Assembly (NCBI RefSeq): GCF_012274265.1
Contig: NZ_JAANYY010000002.1
Span: 1,054,001-1,118,000 of the forward strand
Source of the DNA: Sphingopyxis microcysteis
Lineage (GTDB): Bacteria; Pseudomonadota; Alphaproteobacteria; Sphingomonadales; Sphingomonadaceae
Direction: 5' to 3'
DNA: 64,000 nt
Shown here piece by piece: positions 8,453 through 16,849 of this stretch. The translations under genes and the position numbers were made by a program. Position 1 is the first letter of the stretch. The number at the start of each line of letters is the position of its first letter. The notes beneath the pieces were generated by a model. The model worked only from the letters and a program-made list of their open reading frames with translations. It did not search any database and was not told the DNA's origin.

Positions 8453-9469
8453 ATGCAAAGCCGCCGCCTTGGAAAAAGCGCCATCCACGTCTCCGACATC
8501 TGCATGGGGACGATGACCTTCGGCAGCCAGACCGACGAGGCGACGGCTTTCCGGGTGCTCGATCGCTGTTTCGATGCGGGGATCAACTTCTTCGACACCG
8601 CCGAAGGCTATCCGGTGCCGCCCGACGTCAAATGGGTCGGGCGCACCGAGGAAATCGTCGGGCGCTGGATGAAGACCAAGCCGCGCGACGCGATCATCAT
8701 GGCGACCAAGGTGTCGGGGCCCAGCCACGTCTGGTTCAAGTCACCGTGCCGCAGCGGCATGACCGCGCTCGACCGCAAAAACATTATGCAGGCTATCGAC
8801 GACAGCCTCACGCGGCTCCAGACCGACTATGTCGACCTTTACCAGACGCACTGGCCCGACCATGACGCGCCCTATGACGAAATCATGGATGCGCTCGACG
8901 AACTCGTCCGCGTCGGCAAGGTCCGCATCCTCGGCTGCTCGAACGAGACGAGTTGGGGGCTCATGAAGTCGCTTGCCGCATCGGAACGGCTCGGTGCCGC
9001 GCGCTATCAGACGATCCAGAATAATTTCAGCCTCAACAACCGGCGCTTCGAGGACGAGCTGAAACAGGTTTGCCGCCAGGAAAGCGTCAGCCTGATCCCC
9101 TATTCGCCGCTCGCCGGCGGGGTGCTGTCGGGCAAATATCAGGGCGGCGCGACGCCGGAGGGTGCGCGCTTCTCGCGCTACCTCGCAATGGAGGGGCGGC
9201 AGGCGGCGATGGGCAAGCGCTTCGTCAACGAAAAGAGCCTCGCGGCGACCGAGCGCTATCTCGCGATCGCCGCCGAAGCGGGGCTGCATCCGGTGACGAT
9301 GGCGACCGCATGGTCGAAACAGCATGATTTCGTCGCTTCGACGATCGTCGGGGTCAGCGCCTATGAGCAGGTCCAGCCGATCCTCGACGCGATCGACCTT
9401 GTGCTCGGCGACGATGTGATGACCGCGCTGCATCAGGTGAGCAAGGACATCCTCTATCCGATGGGCTGA
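8453..9469 (+). CDS. Aldo/keto reductase
   Basis: 338-residue NADPH-dependent oxidoreductase of the Tas/YajO-like group. Visible motifs: MQSRRLGKSAIHVS start, DAGINFFDTAEGY with the catalytic Asp/Tyr region, LTRLQTDYVDLYQTHWPD, and a C-terminal cofactor-binding STIVGVSAYEQ segment. ATG 8453 follows GGAGAAAGAGCC. The frame also opens at 8399, but that would add a non-homologous 18-residue tail. It appears to be a single transcription unit. Substrate unknown. Confidence 0.92.
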   Translation: MQSRRLGKSAIHVSDICMGTMTFGSQTDEATAFRVLDRCFDAGINFFDTAEGYPVPPDVKWVGRTEEIVGRWMKTKPRDAIIMATKVSGPSHVWFKSPCRSGMTALDRKNIMQAIDDSLTRLQTDYVDLYQTHWPDHDAPYDEIMDALDELVRVGKVRILGCSNETSWGLMKSLAASERLGAARYQTIQNNFSLNNRRFEDELKQVCRQESVSLIPYSPLAGGVLSGKYQGGATPEGARFSRYLAMEGRQAAMGKRFVNEKSLAATERYLAIAAEAGLHPVTMATAWSKQHDFVASTIVGVSAYEQVQPILDAIDLVLGDDVMTALHQVSKDILYPMG

Positions 9470-9529
9470 GCGGCTTGTGCGCCGCGCCGCGACTGCTAAT
9501 CTCGCCAACCGTTGAAAAAGGATCCGCCG

Positions 9530-9997
9530 ATGCTCCCCGTCCGCCGCCCGCTCTTCGCCCTAGCCGCCTTTGCCGCCGCGGTCGGCACCGCGCATGCCGC
9601 GAACCCGGTGATGTTCCGCGACGCCGGGTGCGGTTGCTGCCTCAAATGGCTCGAACAGGTGAAGGCGTCGTTCAGGCAGAAGGCGGTGGTCGTCAACTCG
9701 AAGGACATGGACGCGGTCAAGGACAAGCAGGGGGTGCCGCAGGCGCTGCGCAGCTGCCACACCGTCTTGGTCGGCGGCTATGTGATCGAAGGCCATGTCC
9801 CCGCGAAGGACATCGCCCGCCTGCTCCGCGAAAAGCCCAAGGGCGTCAAAGGCCTTGCCGTCGCCGGAATGCCGACCGGTTCGCCGGGCATGGAACATGG
9901 CAATGTGCGCGAAGCCTATAAGGTCATGACCTTCGGCCCCGCCGGACAGCGCGTTTACGCGAGCTATGCGGCGAGCGGCGGCGCACGCGCGCATTGA
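9530..9997 (+). CDS. Secreted DUF411 metal-binding protein
   Basis: 155-residue periplasmic protein. A signal peptide ending at THAHAA-type residues (AVGTAHA) precedes the DUF411 domain, which opens with the hallmark CGCC (segment DAGCGCCLKW) and continues through GVPQALRSCHTVLVGGYVIEGHVPA. DUF411 proteins often occur with copper genes and are thought to bind metal; no copper genes are present here. ATG 9530 is favoured because AAGGA precedes it; a TTG at 9512 is in frame but overlaps that site. A palindrome begins 9 bp after the stop. Confidence 0.88.
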   Translation: MLPVRRPLFALAAFAAAVGTAHAANPVMFRDAGCGCCLKWLEQVKASFRQKAVVVNSKDMDAVKDKQGVPQALRSCHTVLVGGYVIEGHVPAKDIARLLREKPKGVKGLAVAGMPTGSPGMEHGNVREAYKVMTFGPAGQRVYASYAASGGARAH

Positions 9998-10005
9998 ACT
10001 CCTTC

Positions 10006-10083
10006 CGTCATCCCGGCGAAGGCCGGGATCTCACCCTATCGGTTTGCCGCACCGGCGAGATCCCGGCCTTCGCCGGGATGACG
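10006..10083. repeat. Intergenic palindrome, family A, copy 3
   Basis: Arms CGTCATCCCGGCGAAGGCC and complement, variable centre. It sits between two convergent genes (DUF411, + and dienelactone hydrolase, -), about 9 bp from each stop codon, which fits use as a shared bidirectional terminator. Confidence 0.9.
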
Positions 10084-10092
10084 AAACAAGGC

Positions 10093-10962
10093 CTACAAAC
10101 TCGCCTCGAACAACGCCAGCATCCGCGCCCACGCCTTTTCGGCTGCGGCCTCATTGTAGGCGCGGCCATCGGGCGGGCACCAGCCGTGCATCGCGCCTTC
10201 ATATACCTCGACCTCGTGCCATTGCGTGCGCGGCTCGAGCACCGCCTTCAGCAGCACTTTCTCGTTCGGGGTTTCCTTGTCGTCATTGTCGGCGATCGCG
10301 AACAGGTAGCCGGCACTGGTCCCGGGAATCAGCAGGTGCGGGCTGTCAGGCTTGTCGGTGCCGACCCCGCCGCCGTGGAAGCTCGCCGCGGCACCGACGC
10401 GATCGGGGCGCAGCGCGGCGGTGTAGATCGTCATCTCCCCGCCCATGCAATAGCCGGTGGTTCCGATCCGCCGCCTGGTATCGACCTCCTTCTGGGCATC
10501 GAGGAAGGCGAGCAGCGCCGCCGCGTCGGTCTCGCCGGTCGCGCGGGTCAACTGCTTGCGATAACCCATCAGCTTTTCGCGCACTTCAGGGTTGCCCCAA
10601 TCATTCGCCGCATCGACGACCGGCGATTTCTGCCAGCGGTAAAAGGGATTGATCGTCAGCACCGCATAGCCCTCGCCCGCCAGCCGGTCGGCCATCTGGC
10701 GAAAGGCGGGACGCAGCCCGCGGATGTCGGGCCACACCAGCACCGCCGGGTGCCGGCCCTGCGCGGGCGCGACGAAATAGGCGTCGCACACGCCGTCGGC
10801 GGTCTTGATCGTGACATCGCGCCCTTTCACCGGCTTCCCCGCGATTGCGCGCGCGGGCAGCGCCGCGATCAGCGCGCCGGCGCCCGCCAGCGCGGCAAAG
10901 CTGCGGCGCCCAACGGGCATCCCGGCACGGTCGAGATCGGCTTCGGTCTTGTCGGTACACAT
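10093..10962 (-). CDS. Tat-exported dienelactone hydrolase family protein
   Basis: 289-residue alpha/beta hydrolase. The catalytic triad of the family is visible: nucleophile Cys in GTTGYCMGG, Asp in IADNDD, and His in MHGWCPP. The N-terminus carries a twin-arginine signal (GRRSFAALAGAG ... PARAIA), so the folded enzyme is probably exported. Dienelactone hydrolases open lactone rings in chlorocatechol breakdown, but most relatives have unknown substrates and there is no catechol pathway nearby. ATG 10962 has a strong AAGGAG site; the frame is open further upstream but without support. Confidence 0.88.
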   Translation of the reverse strand: MCTDKTEADLDRAGMPVGRRSFAALAGAGALIAALPARAIAGKPVKGRDVTIKTADGVCDAYFVAPAQGRHPAVLVWPDIRGLRPAFRQMADRLAGEGYAVLTINPFYRWQKSPVVDAANDWGNPEVREKLMGYRKQLTRATGETDAAALLAFLDAQKEVDTRRRIGTTGYCMGGEMTIYTAALRPDRVGAAASFHGGGVGTDKPDSPHLLIPGTSAGYLFAIADNDDKETPNEKVLLKAVLEPRTQWHEVEVYEGAMHGWCPPDGRAYNEAAAEKAWARMLALFEASL

Positions 10963-11108
10963 GCTGTCTCTCCTTGGGGGCTTGCGGAGAAGTCGCGGAA
11001 AACTGCGCAACTTTACTCGCGATTGCATATTTCGTCCCGTCTTCGGGATCGAGCCAAGGGCAAAGCTAATCCAGCGCGCAATTGTAGGACAGCGCTTTTT
11101 TGCTGGCG

Positions 11109-11774
11109 CTAAACGACAGGGAGGAAATCGATCTCGTCGAAGCTCAGCGCCACATGATGCACGCCAACCTCGCGCAGCAGCCCGCCGTGCGCGGCGCGGT
11201 CGACGATATGCCCCGCGCCGCAGAAACCGACGACGGTCATTCCCGCCGCAAGCGCCGCCTGTGCGCCGGTCGGCGAATCCTCGACCGCAAGACACCGCGC
11301 CGGATCGACGCCCAGCCCTGTGGCGGCAGCAAGATAGATGTCGGGATGCGGTTTGCCGCGATCCCAGCCGTCGGCGCTATAGACATGCCCGCCGAAATGA
11401 TGATCGAGCCCGAACAGCCCCAGCGCCCAGCCGATATATTCGGCGCGGCTCGACGAGGCGATCGCGCGGGGCAGCGGCCCCAGTCGGCCAAGAAACTCGG
11501 CGGCGCCCGGAACCGCTTCGAAACCTTCCATGAAGCGCGCGCGGGCGCGGGTCCGGTGCGTCTCGCGGAAATCGGCGGGAAGTGGACGGCCAAAGCGCGC
11601 CTCGATCCGCCGCTGCGTCTCCTGCCAATTATGGCCATAATAGTCGCGGAGGCACTCATCATAGGTCGCTGGCATCCCGATCGCGGTCAGGCTTTCGGAC
11701 AGCGACATATTCGCGCGCACCTCGCTGTCGGCGATGACGCCGTCGAAATCGAAAATGATGGCGGCGAAAGACAT
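11109..11774 (-). CDS. HAD superfamily hydrolase (beta-phosphoglucomutase/phosphatase-like)
   Basis: 221-residue HAD subclass-IA protein. Motif I is FDFDGVIADSE at the N-terminus, motif II is the ASSSR serine region, the lysine is in RGKPHPD, and motif IV is AVEDSPTG. This set matches phosphosugar phosphatases and beta-phosphoglucomutases; the exact substrate cannot be told. ATG 11774 lies 4 bp after the stop of the upstream GFA gene, so the two are probably co-transcribed. An in-frame start at 11807 would overlap that gene. Confidence 0.87.
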   Translation of the reverse strand: MSFAAIIFDFDGVIADSEVRANMSLSESLTAIGMPATYDECLRDYYGHNWQETQRRIEARFGRPLPADFRETHRTRARARFMEGFEAVPGAAEFLGRLGPLPRAIASSSRAEYIGWALGLFGLDHHFGGHVYSADGWDRGKPHPDIYLAAATGLGVDPARCLAVEDSPTGAQAALAAGMTVVGFCGAGHIVDRAAHGGLLREVGVHHVALSFDEIDFLPVV

Positions 11775-11778
11775 GCGG

Positions 11779-12192
11779 CTAGGACATGACCCCGGCATCG
11801 CGCGCAAACGCCCACGCCCCCTCGCCCGACCAGCCTCGCCCGTCGGGGAAACTGAGCTTGATCCCGCTGAGCTGCTCCGGCGCGAACAGCCGCATGTTGA
11901 CGCCCATCATGTCGACCGAGCCGCCCATCCGCTCGATCAGCCCCGCGGTTGCCGACCAGTGGGTCGAGCAGCCGCAGGTTGGACAGAAATGAAGGTCCGA
12001 ATTGGGGTTTGGCCGGTCGGCGCGATTATAGGTCCGCGTCGCGCCCTCAATGACAACATCGCGCGGCGAATAATAGGCCCAGAGAATGCCGTGCGAAAAG
12101 CACAGTGAACAATTGCACTCGGCGATTTCCTCGGGCGCCTTGGCGAGCTGCACCGAGACGGCGCCGCAGTGGCAGGTGGTGATCCAGGTCAT
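11779..12192 (-). CDS. GFA family (DUF636/CENP-V) zinc protein
   Basis: 137-residue protein of the glutathione-dependent formaldehyde-activating (GFA) fold. Zinc ligands are visible as CHCG at residues 7-10, CNCSLC around 27-32, and CPTCGC around 70-75. GFA catalyses S-hydroxymethylglutathione formation, but most paralogues including this one have no proven reaction. Upstream of a HAD hydrolase gene with a 4 bp gap. Its composition is normal for the window, unlike the next gene upstream. Confidence 0.88.
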   Translation of the reverse strand: MTWITTCHCGAVSVQLAKAPEEIAECNCSLCFSHGILWAYYSPRDVVIEGATRTYNRADRPNPNSDLHFCPTCGCSTHWSATAGLIERMGGSVDMMGVNMRLFAPEQLSGIKLSFPDGRGWSGEGAWAFARDAGVMS

Positions 12193-12228
12193 TCTACTGA
12201 ACTTCTGCGAAGAAGATTGCCGACCACA

Positions 12229-13317
12229 TCAAGCCCAATCTACACCGTTGTGCCAGATTCGAGTATGATGGCGAATCTGTCCACGCCCAGAATTGGTGTC
12301 AAAATAGGTGGGCTTACTCCTATACTTCAAAAACTTCGGCCACGTCGGGATTTGGGCATGCTGTTGCTGCACGTGCACAAGAAGTTCATTTTCCTTGGGC
12401 GCCTCACCCTCAGAGAGCACCAAATATTCTTTATACTCCTCGTTTTCTTCTTTTAGCTGAGCGACCCGTAAGGTGTGCGCCCTAAGCCTTTGTGGCCATT
12501 CAGCCTGAAACCGCCGGTACTGCGAAAGGATAGCCTCGCGATTGGATGTAGCAGAAAAGTATATGGCAGCGCGAGCATTGCTAAACTGGAGCATATTGAC
12601 CACGTCGGCATCTTTGCGACGGGAGAGCCGAAGCCAACCAGCGATCTTCGGCACATGATAAACGTCACCGTCATATCCCATCGCCGCGACCCGAGGAGAT
12701 ATCGGTAGGAAGAAGATCGCCCCGGCATGCCCAGGACCAAAATGCTGACGTTTCATTCTCTGAAGCTGCCAACGATTTGTATGGACTACAGGGTTATCTC
12801 CGACAACAAAGTCTAGGTCGGTTTCATTCCTGATCAAGCATATGGCGAGATCGTCCAGCATCGGCATGTTTTGCACGTAAGCCCTCATCGCGAATTGGGT
12901 TAGCGTACGTTCGTCAGGAAGCGGCTCAATATCTGAGCCCGGCATACGACTGAGACCCTCTCGCATCAGAACCATCGCTTCTGCGTTGTGCTGGAGGCTT
13001 GATAAGGTTCTATAATGCTGGAATAAAATGAAGCGATTGAGAAACGTTGCTTGATCGATGTCTTTAGGCAAGAACGATCCATCGACGATGGAATTTCGGG
13101 CGACGCCATATTGGGTTTCCATCGCTTGAATGGCATTTTCAAGCTTTGGATCTGACCCATAGAAATATGGCTTTGAGCACTGGCTCGATACGCTAACATC
13201 TGACTGAATTTTCCCCGATCTAATCAGGAGCATTTCTAAAGAAATGCCTTCCTCATTCTTCGTGAACGGCTTCAGCAAGCCCTTTGGGACATAGTGTTGA
13301 TTCTTATTGTGGGCCAT
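12229..13317 (-). CDS. DUF4238 domain protein, probably acquired
   Basis: 362-residue protein opening NQHYVPKGLLKPFTKN, the hallmark of DUF4238, followed by the usual long helical region. There is no signal peptide or membrane segment. The function of the family is not established. The gene is clearly poorer in G+C than its neighbours (for example 13021-13080 is close to 40% GC by count) and uses AT-rich codons, a sign of recent transfer. No integrase, tRNA or direct repeat is visible at its edges. It lies alone between the GFA gene and glmS. Confidence 0.82.
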   Translation of the reverse strand: MAHNKNQHYVPKGLLKPFTKNEEGISLEMLLIRSGKIQSDVSVSSQCSKPYFYGSDPKLENAIQAMETQYGVARNSIVDGSFLPKDIDQATFLNRFILFQHYRTLSSLQHNAEAMVLMREGLSRMPGSDIEPLPDERTLTQFAMRAYVQNMPMLDDLAICLIRNETDLDFVVGDNPVVHTNRWQLQRMKRQHFGPGHAGAIFFLPISPRVAAMGYDGDVYHVPKIAGWLRLSRRKDADVVNMLQFSNARAAIYFSATSNREAILSQYRRFQAEWPQRLRAHTLRVAQLKEENEEYKEYLVLSEGEAPKENELLVHVQQQHAQIPTWPKFLKYRSKPTYFDTNSGRGQIRHHTRIWHNGVDWA

Positions 13318-13363
13318 CTTGCGATACTGTCACCCGGGGCGATATAATCAATCTTCCGCTCTG

Positions 13364-15187
13364 TCACTCGACCGTCACCGACTTCGCCAGGTTGCGTGGT
13401 TGATCGACGTCCGTCCCCTTTGCCACCGCCACGTGGTACGCCAGGAGCTGCACCGGCACCGCATAGACCAGCGGCGCAATCAGCGGATGGACCTTGGGCA
13501 TTTCGATCGTCGCCATGCAGCCGTCACCGGCTTCGGCGAGGCCTTCGGCGTCGCTGATCAGCACGACCTTGCCGCCGCGCGCCATGACTTCCTGCATGTT
13601 GCTGACGGTCTTTTCGAACAAAGGTCCGCTCGGCGCGAGGACGATCACGGGGACCGCCTCGTCGATCAGCGCGATCGGGCCGTGCTTCATCTCGCCCGAC
13701 GCGTAGCCTTCGGCGTGGATGTAGGAGATTTCCTTGAGCTTCAGCGCGCCCTCGAGCGCTAGCGGATAGTCGGGGCCACGGCCGAGGTAGAGAACATCGC
13801 GCGCCGGGGCGACGAGATGTGCCATTTTCGAGATGTCCTCGTCGTGCGCGAGTGCGGCGTTCAATGCGGCGGGCGCCTCGATCAGATGTTTGACGATCTC
13901 GCGCTCGTCGGCTTCGCTGAGCTTGCCCTTTTTGAGCGCGAGATGCGCGGCGAGCGCGGCGAGGACCGCGAGCTGGCAGGTGAAGGCCTTGGTCGAGGCG
14001 ACGCCGATCTCCGGCCCCGCGTGGGTCGGAAGCAGCAGGTCGGCCTCGCGCGCCATGCTGCTCGTCGGCACATTGACGACGACGGCGATCGTCTGGCCGT
14101 TCGCCTTGCAATGGCGCAGCGCCGCGAGCGTGTCGGCGGTCTCGCCCGACTGCGAGATGAACAGCGCGAGCCCGCCCGGTTGCAGCACCGGGTCGCGGTA
14201 GCGGAACTCGCTCGCGACATCGATATCGACGGGGACGCGCGCGAAGGTTTCGAACCAATATTTGGCGACCATCCCCGCGTAGAAGCTGGTGCCGCAGGCG
14301 ACGATGGTGATGCGGTCGATCTTGCTGAGGTCGAAGTCCATCTGCGGCAGCGCGACCGTCTGTTCGAGCGGGCGGATGTAGGAGGAGAGCGTCTGCGCGA
14401 CCACCGTCGGCTGCTCGAAAATCTCCTTCTGCATGAAGTGGCGGTAATTGCCCTTTTCGACCGCCGCAGCGGTGACGCCGCTGGTGGTGATCTCGCGTTG
14501 CACCGGATTATTGTCAGCATCGTAGATCTGCGCGCCATCGCGGGTGATGACGACCCAGTCGCCCTCGTCGAGATAGGCGATCTTCTGCGTCAGCGGCGCG
14601 AGCGCGAGCGCGTCGGAGCCGAGGAACGTCTCGCCCTCGCCATAGCCAACGACGAGTGGCGAACCGAGCCGCGCACCGATGAGCAGGCCGGGATGCTGGC
14701 GAAAGGCGATGGCGAGCGCGAAGGCACCGCGGAGCTGCGGCAGCACCGCCTGCACGGCTTCCTGCGGCGACTTGCCCGCTTCGACCTGTTCGCTGACGAG
14801 GTGGGCGACGACTTCGGTGTCGGTTTCGCTCTCGAAACTCCGCCCGCGCGCCTGCAAAGCCTCGCGCAGCGGTTTGAAATTCTCGATGATCCCGTTGTGG
14901 ACCAGCGCGACCTCGCCCGTCGCGTGGGGGTGCGCGTTGCTCGTCGTCGGCGCGCCGTGCGTCGCCCAGCGCGTGTGCGCGATGCCGACGGTGCCGGGTG
15001 CGGGGTTGCCCGCCAGCTCCTTCACCAGATTGCCAAGCTTGCCCTCGGCGCGGCGGCGGATCAGCTGGCCGCCCTCGACGGTGCAGACGCCCGCCGAGTC
15101 ATAGCCGCGATACTCCATCCGCTTCAGCCCGTCGACGAGCCGATCGGCGACCTGATCCTTGCCGATGATTCCGATAATTCCGCACAT
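13364..15187 (-). CDS. glmS: Glutamine--fructose-6-phosphate aminotransferase
   Basis: First dedicated step to UDP-GlcNAc: fructose-6-P plus glutamine gives glucosamine-6-P. The 607-residue length is standard. Cys2 (MCGIIG) is the glutaminase nucleophile; two SIS domains follow (ACGTSFYAGM and GRGPDYPLALEGALKLKE), and the C-terminus ends in the conserved LAKSVTVE. A toxin-antitoxin pair lies 18 bp upstream on the same strand. glmU is 1.7 kb further upstream and glmM is at 41138. No glmS ribozyme-like structure has room in the short gap. Confidence 0.98.
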   Translation of the reverse strand: MCGIIGIIGKDQVADRLVDGLKRMEYRGYDSAGVCTVEGGQLIRRRAEGKLGNLVKELAGNPAPGTVGIAHTRWATHGAPTTSNAHPHATGEVALVHNGIIENFKPLREALQARGRSFESETDTEVVAHLVSEQVEAGKSPQEAVQAVLPQLRGAFALAIAFRQHPGLLIGARLGSPLVVGYGEGETFLGSDALALAPLTQKIAYLDEGDWVVITRDGAQIYDADNNPVQREITTSGVTAAAVEKGNYRHFMQKEIFEQPTVVAQTLSSYIRPLEQTVALPQMDFDLSKIDRITIVACGTSFYAGMVAKYWFETFARVPVDIDVASEFRYRDPVLQPGGLALFISQSGETADTLAALRHCKANGQTIAVVVNVPTSSMAREADLLLPTHAGPEIGVASTKAFTCQLAVLAALAAHLALKKGKLSEADEREIVKHLIEAPAALNAALAHDEDISKMAHLVAPARDVLYLGRGPDYPLALEGALKLKEISYIHAEGYASGEMKHGPIALIDEAVPVIVLAPSGPLFEKTVSNMQEVMARGGKVVLISDAEGLAEAGDGCMATIEMPKVHPLIAPLVYAVPVQLLAYHVAVAKGTDVDQPRNLAKSVTVE

Positions 15188-15205
15188 GTGGGTCTGGCTT
15201 TCGTC

Positions 15206-15586
15206 TTAGAGCGTGTAGGGGACACGGATGCCCGGCATGTTCGCCGGGAAATCCTTTGTATTGCGGGTAATCAGTACCCGTCCGCGGGTAAGCGCGGTTG
15301 CGAGGATGATGGCATCCATCGCTTTCAGCCGAACGCGTTCGCGCCGCAAAGCAGCAGCGCGTCGGCCAATTTCGGCATCGACTTCATCCACGCTGAACCC
15401 GGACAGAAGCGTTTCGGCGCGACGCAGGCCGTCGCCCTCACCCTTCGACATCACTTCGATCCACACCACGCGGCTAATCCACGCGCGCGAACCGAAGTCG
15501 GTGGCGCGATCGATCTCTGCGCGCGCCGGACCAAAGCCAGCGAGCGCATCGATGATGATATTTGAATCGAAGCTGAAGCCGCTCAC
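15206..15586 (-). CDS. PIN-domain ribonuclease toxin, VapC-like
   Basis: 126-residue PIN domain with the four acidic residues expected for the metal site: D7 in FDSNIIID, E44 in WIEVM, D91 in AMDAIILAT, and D112 in RNTKDF. Such toxins cleave tRNA or rRNA when the antitoxin is degraded. The start overlaps the upstream antitoxin stop by 4 bases (ATGA), typical of TA coupling. It ends 18 bp from glmS on the same strand, so read-through into glmS is possible. Confidence 0.88.
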   Translation of the reverse strand: MSGFSFDSNIIIDALAGFGPARAEIDRATDFGSRAWISRVVWIEVMSKGEGDGLRRAETLLSGFSVDEVDAEIGRRAAALRRERVRLKAMDAIILATALTRGRVLITRNTKDFPANMPGIRVPYTL

Positions 15587-15960
15587 CGAGAAGCGGGCTT
15601 TTTGGGCTTGGGGTATTTTCCTGCCAGCATGTCGAGATGGATCCGCCGCTGGCGATCGTCCTCCGCATCGAACAGGTCCGGAAACTCGGCTTTGACGTCT
15701 TCGTAGTCATCATCCCACGGGCGCGTCGAGGCGGCGCGTTCGCGCCGCTGCCACTCGACCGAATCGCCGATATCAGCCCGGTCCTTCCACGCACCAAAGC
15801 CGATATCGAGCCACTCCTTGCGCTGCGACGCCTGTGACTGCGCCCGATAATCCGTAACGGCATCGCGAAGCACCGACGCGCGCGACTTTCCCTGCTCGGC
15901 AGCAAGCTGGTCGAGCCACTGGATGTCTTCATCGGGCAGGTCGGCGAGAATGCGGGTCAT
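15583..15960 (-). CDS. Ribbon-helix-helix antitoxin of the PIN toxin
   Basis: 125-residue protein: an N-terminal ribbon-helix-helix segment (MTRILADLPDEDIQWLDQLA ... SRASVLRDAV, residues 1-36) for DNA binding, then an acidic and tryptophan-rich tail that would wrap the toxin. It is longer than typical CopG-type antitoxins. It precedes the toxin with a 4-base overlap. No ribosome site precedes the ATG; a palindromic operator/promoter abuts it, suggesting a leaderless, autoregulated message. Confidence 0.82.
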   Translation of the reverse strand: MTRILADLPDEDIQWLDQLAAEQGKSRASVLRDAVTDYRAQSQASQRKEWLDIGFGAWKDRADIGDSVEWQRRERAASTRPWDDDYEDVKAEFPDLFDAEDDRQRRIHLDMLAGKYPKPKKPASR

Positions 15961-15995
15961 TGATATACTGATATCATATCATGATATCATGTCAA
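15961..15995 (-). promoter_or_regulatory. Palindromic operator/promoter of the toxin-antitoxin pair
   Basis: AT-rich dyads built from repeated GATATC (TGATATCAT ... ATGATATCATG) directly in front of the antitoxin ATG. On the minus strand TTGACA (15995-15990) precedes TATCAG by 16 bp, placing the transcript start at or next to the start codon. The repressor site would then cover the promoter, as in other autoregulated TA operons. Confidence 0.6.
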
Positions 15996-16306
15996 GCGCG
16001 GTCGAAGTTGCGATCGACGAAAATCATGGCGAACTGCACCGGATCGGGCGCCATTCCGTTGCCTGCTTCGAACCGCGCCTGACCATCTGTCCAGATCTTG
16101 CGGATCTGCGCGGGCAGATCGGGGCCGAATTTCATCTGCTGCTCGACGATCTGCTCCCAGCTGCCGGTGATGCCGAAGCTTTGCTCGAGCTGCGGCACCA
16201 TCGCCTTGCAATAGGTTTCGGTGGCCGCGTCGAGATGCCCGATCGCCTTTAGCACCCACGCGTCGACGAAGCGCAGGAAGGGCTTGTCGGTATAACGATC
16301 GCTCAC
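15992..16306 (-). CDS. Small conserved-looking hypothetical protein
   Basis: 104-residue soluble protein beginning (GTG) SDRYTDKPFLRFVDAWVL. It is predicted mostly helical and ends in a FAMIFVDRNFDRA segment. I recognise no domain. GTG 16306 overlaps the stop of the upstream acetyltransferase gene by 4 bases (GTGA), arguing for that start rather than the ATG at 16384. It is probably the third gene of glmU-GNAT-this gene. Its stop reaches the TA promoter region. Confidence 0.68.
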   Translation of the reverse strand: MSDRYTDKPFLRFVDAWVLKAIGHLDAATETYCKAMVPQLEQSFGITGSWEQIVEQQMKFGPDLPAQIRKIWTDGQARFEAGNGMAPDPVQFAMIFVDRNFDRA

Positions 16307-16845
16307 TTGTTCTTCTCCATCGTCCATTCGTCGCGGAGCAGGCCATAAATCAGCGAATCGCGGATGCCGATATGCGTTTCCCACTCACCGCGCAGGCGTC
16401 CCTCATATTGAAAGCCCAGCCGTTCGAGCAGCGCGATCGATCCGCCGTTTTCCGGATCGGTATCGGCAAAGATGCGCCGCAATCTGAGGTCGCCGAACCC
16501 GTAATCGATCACCCGCGCAACGGCTTCGCGCGCAAGGCCGCTGCCCCATTGGTCGCGGCGCAGGATATAGCCGATCTCCTTGACGTCGGGCTTGCCGTCG
16601 ATGAGGATTACCCAGCCGAGCGCGGTGTCGTCGCCCGCGTCGGTGATCGCCCAGCAGAGATAGCCCTCATCCTCGGCCGCATTGCCTTTGACATAGTCGG
16701 CTGTCTCGGCGAGCGACTGGTGCGGGCCGCTCGACCACCAGGTCATCACCTCTGCGTCCGACAGCACCGGAAACAGCGCGGCGGCATCGTCCGCGCGCAG
16801 TTGGCGCAGCACAAGGCGCGCGGTGGTCAGCGTCGGCGCGGGCAT
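16303..16845 (-). CDS. GNAT family N-acetyltransferase (RimJ/RimL-like)
   Basis: 180-residue acetyl-CoA-dependent transferase. It opens LTTARLVLRQLRADDA, the standard RimJ/RimL-type start, and has the acetyl-CoA loop in RRDQWGSGLAREA (Q/RxxGxG/A form) and the NxxSIALLERLGF segment. Substrates of this subgroup include ribosomal proteins and small amines; none can be assigned. It begins 4 bp after the glmU stop and overlaps the following hypothetical gene, so it sits inside the glmU transcript. Confidence 0.88.
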   Translation of the reverse strand: MPAPTLTTARLVLRQLRADDAAALFPVLSDAEVMTWWSSGPHQSLAETADYVKGNAAEDEGYLCWAITDAGDDTALGWVILIDGKPDVKEIGYILRRDQWGSGLAREAVARVIDYGFGDLRLRRIFADTDPENGGSIALLERLGFQYEGRLRGEWETHIGIRDSLIYGLLRDEWTMEKNK

Positions 16846-16849
16846 CGGG

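Noticed and set aside
13817-15565. 582-codon open frame on the + strand
   Set aside because: Antisense to glmS and the PIN toxin; compositionally a shadow frame.
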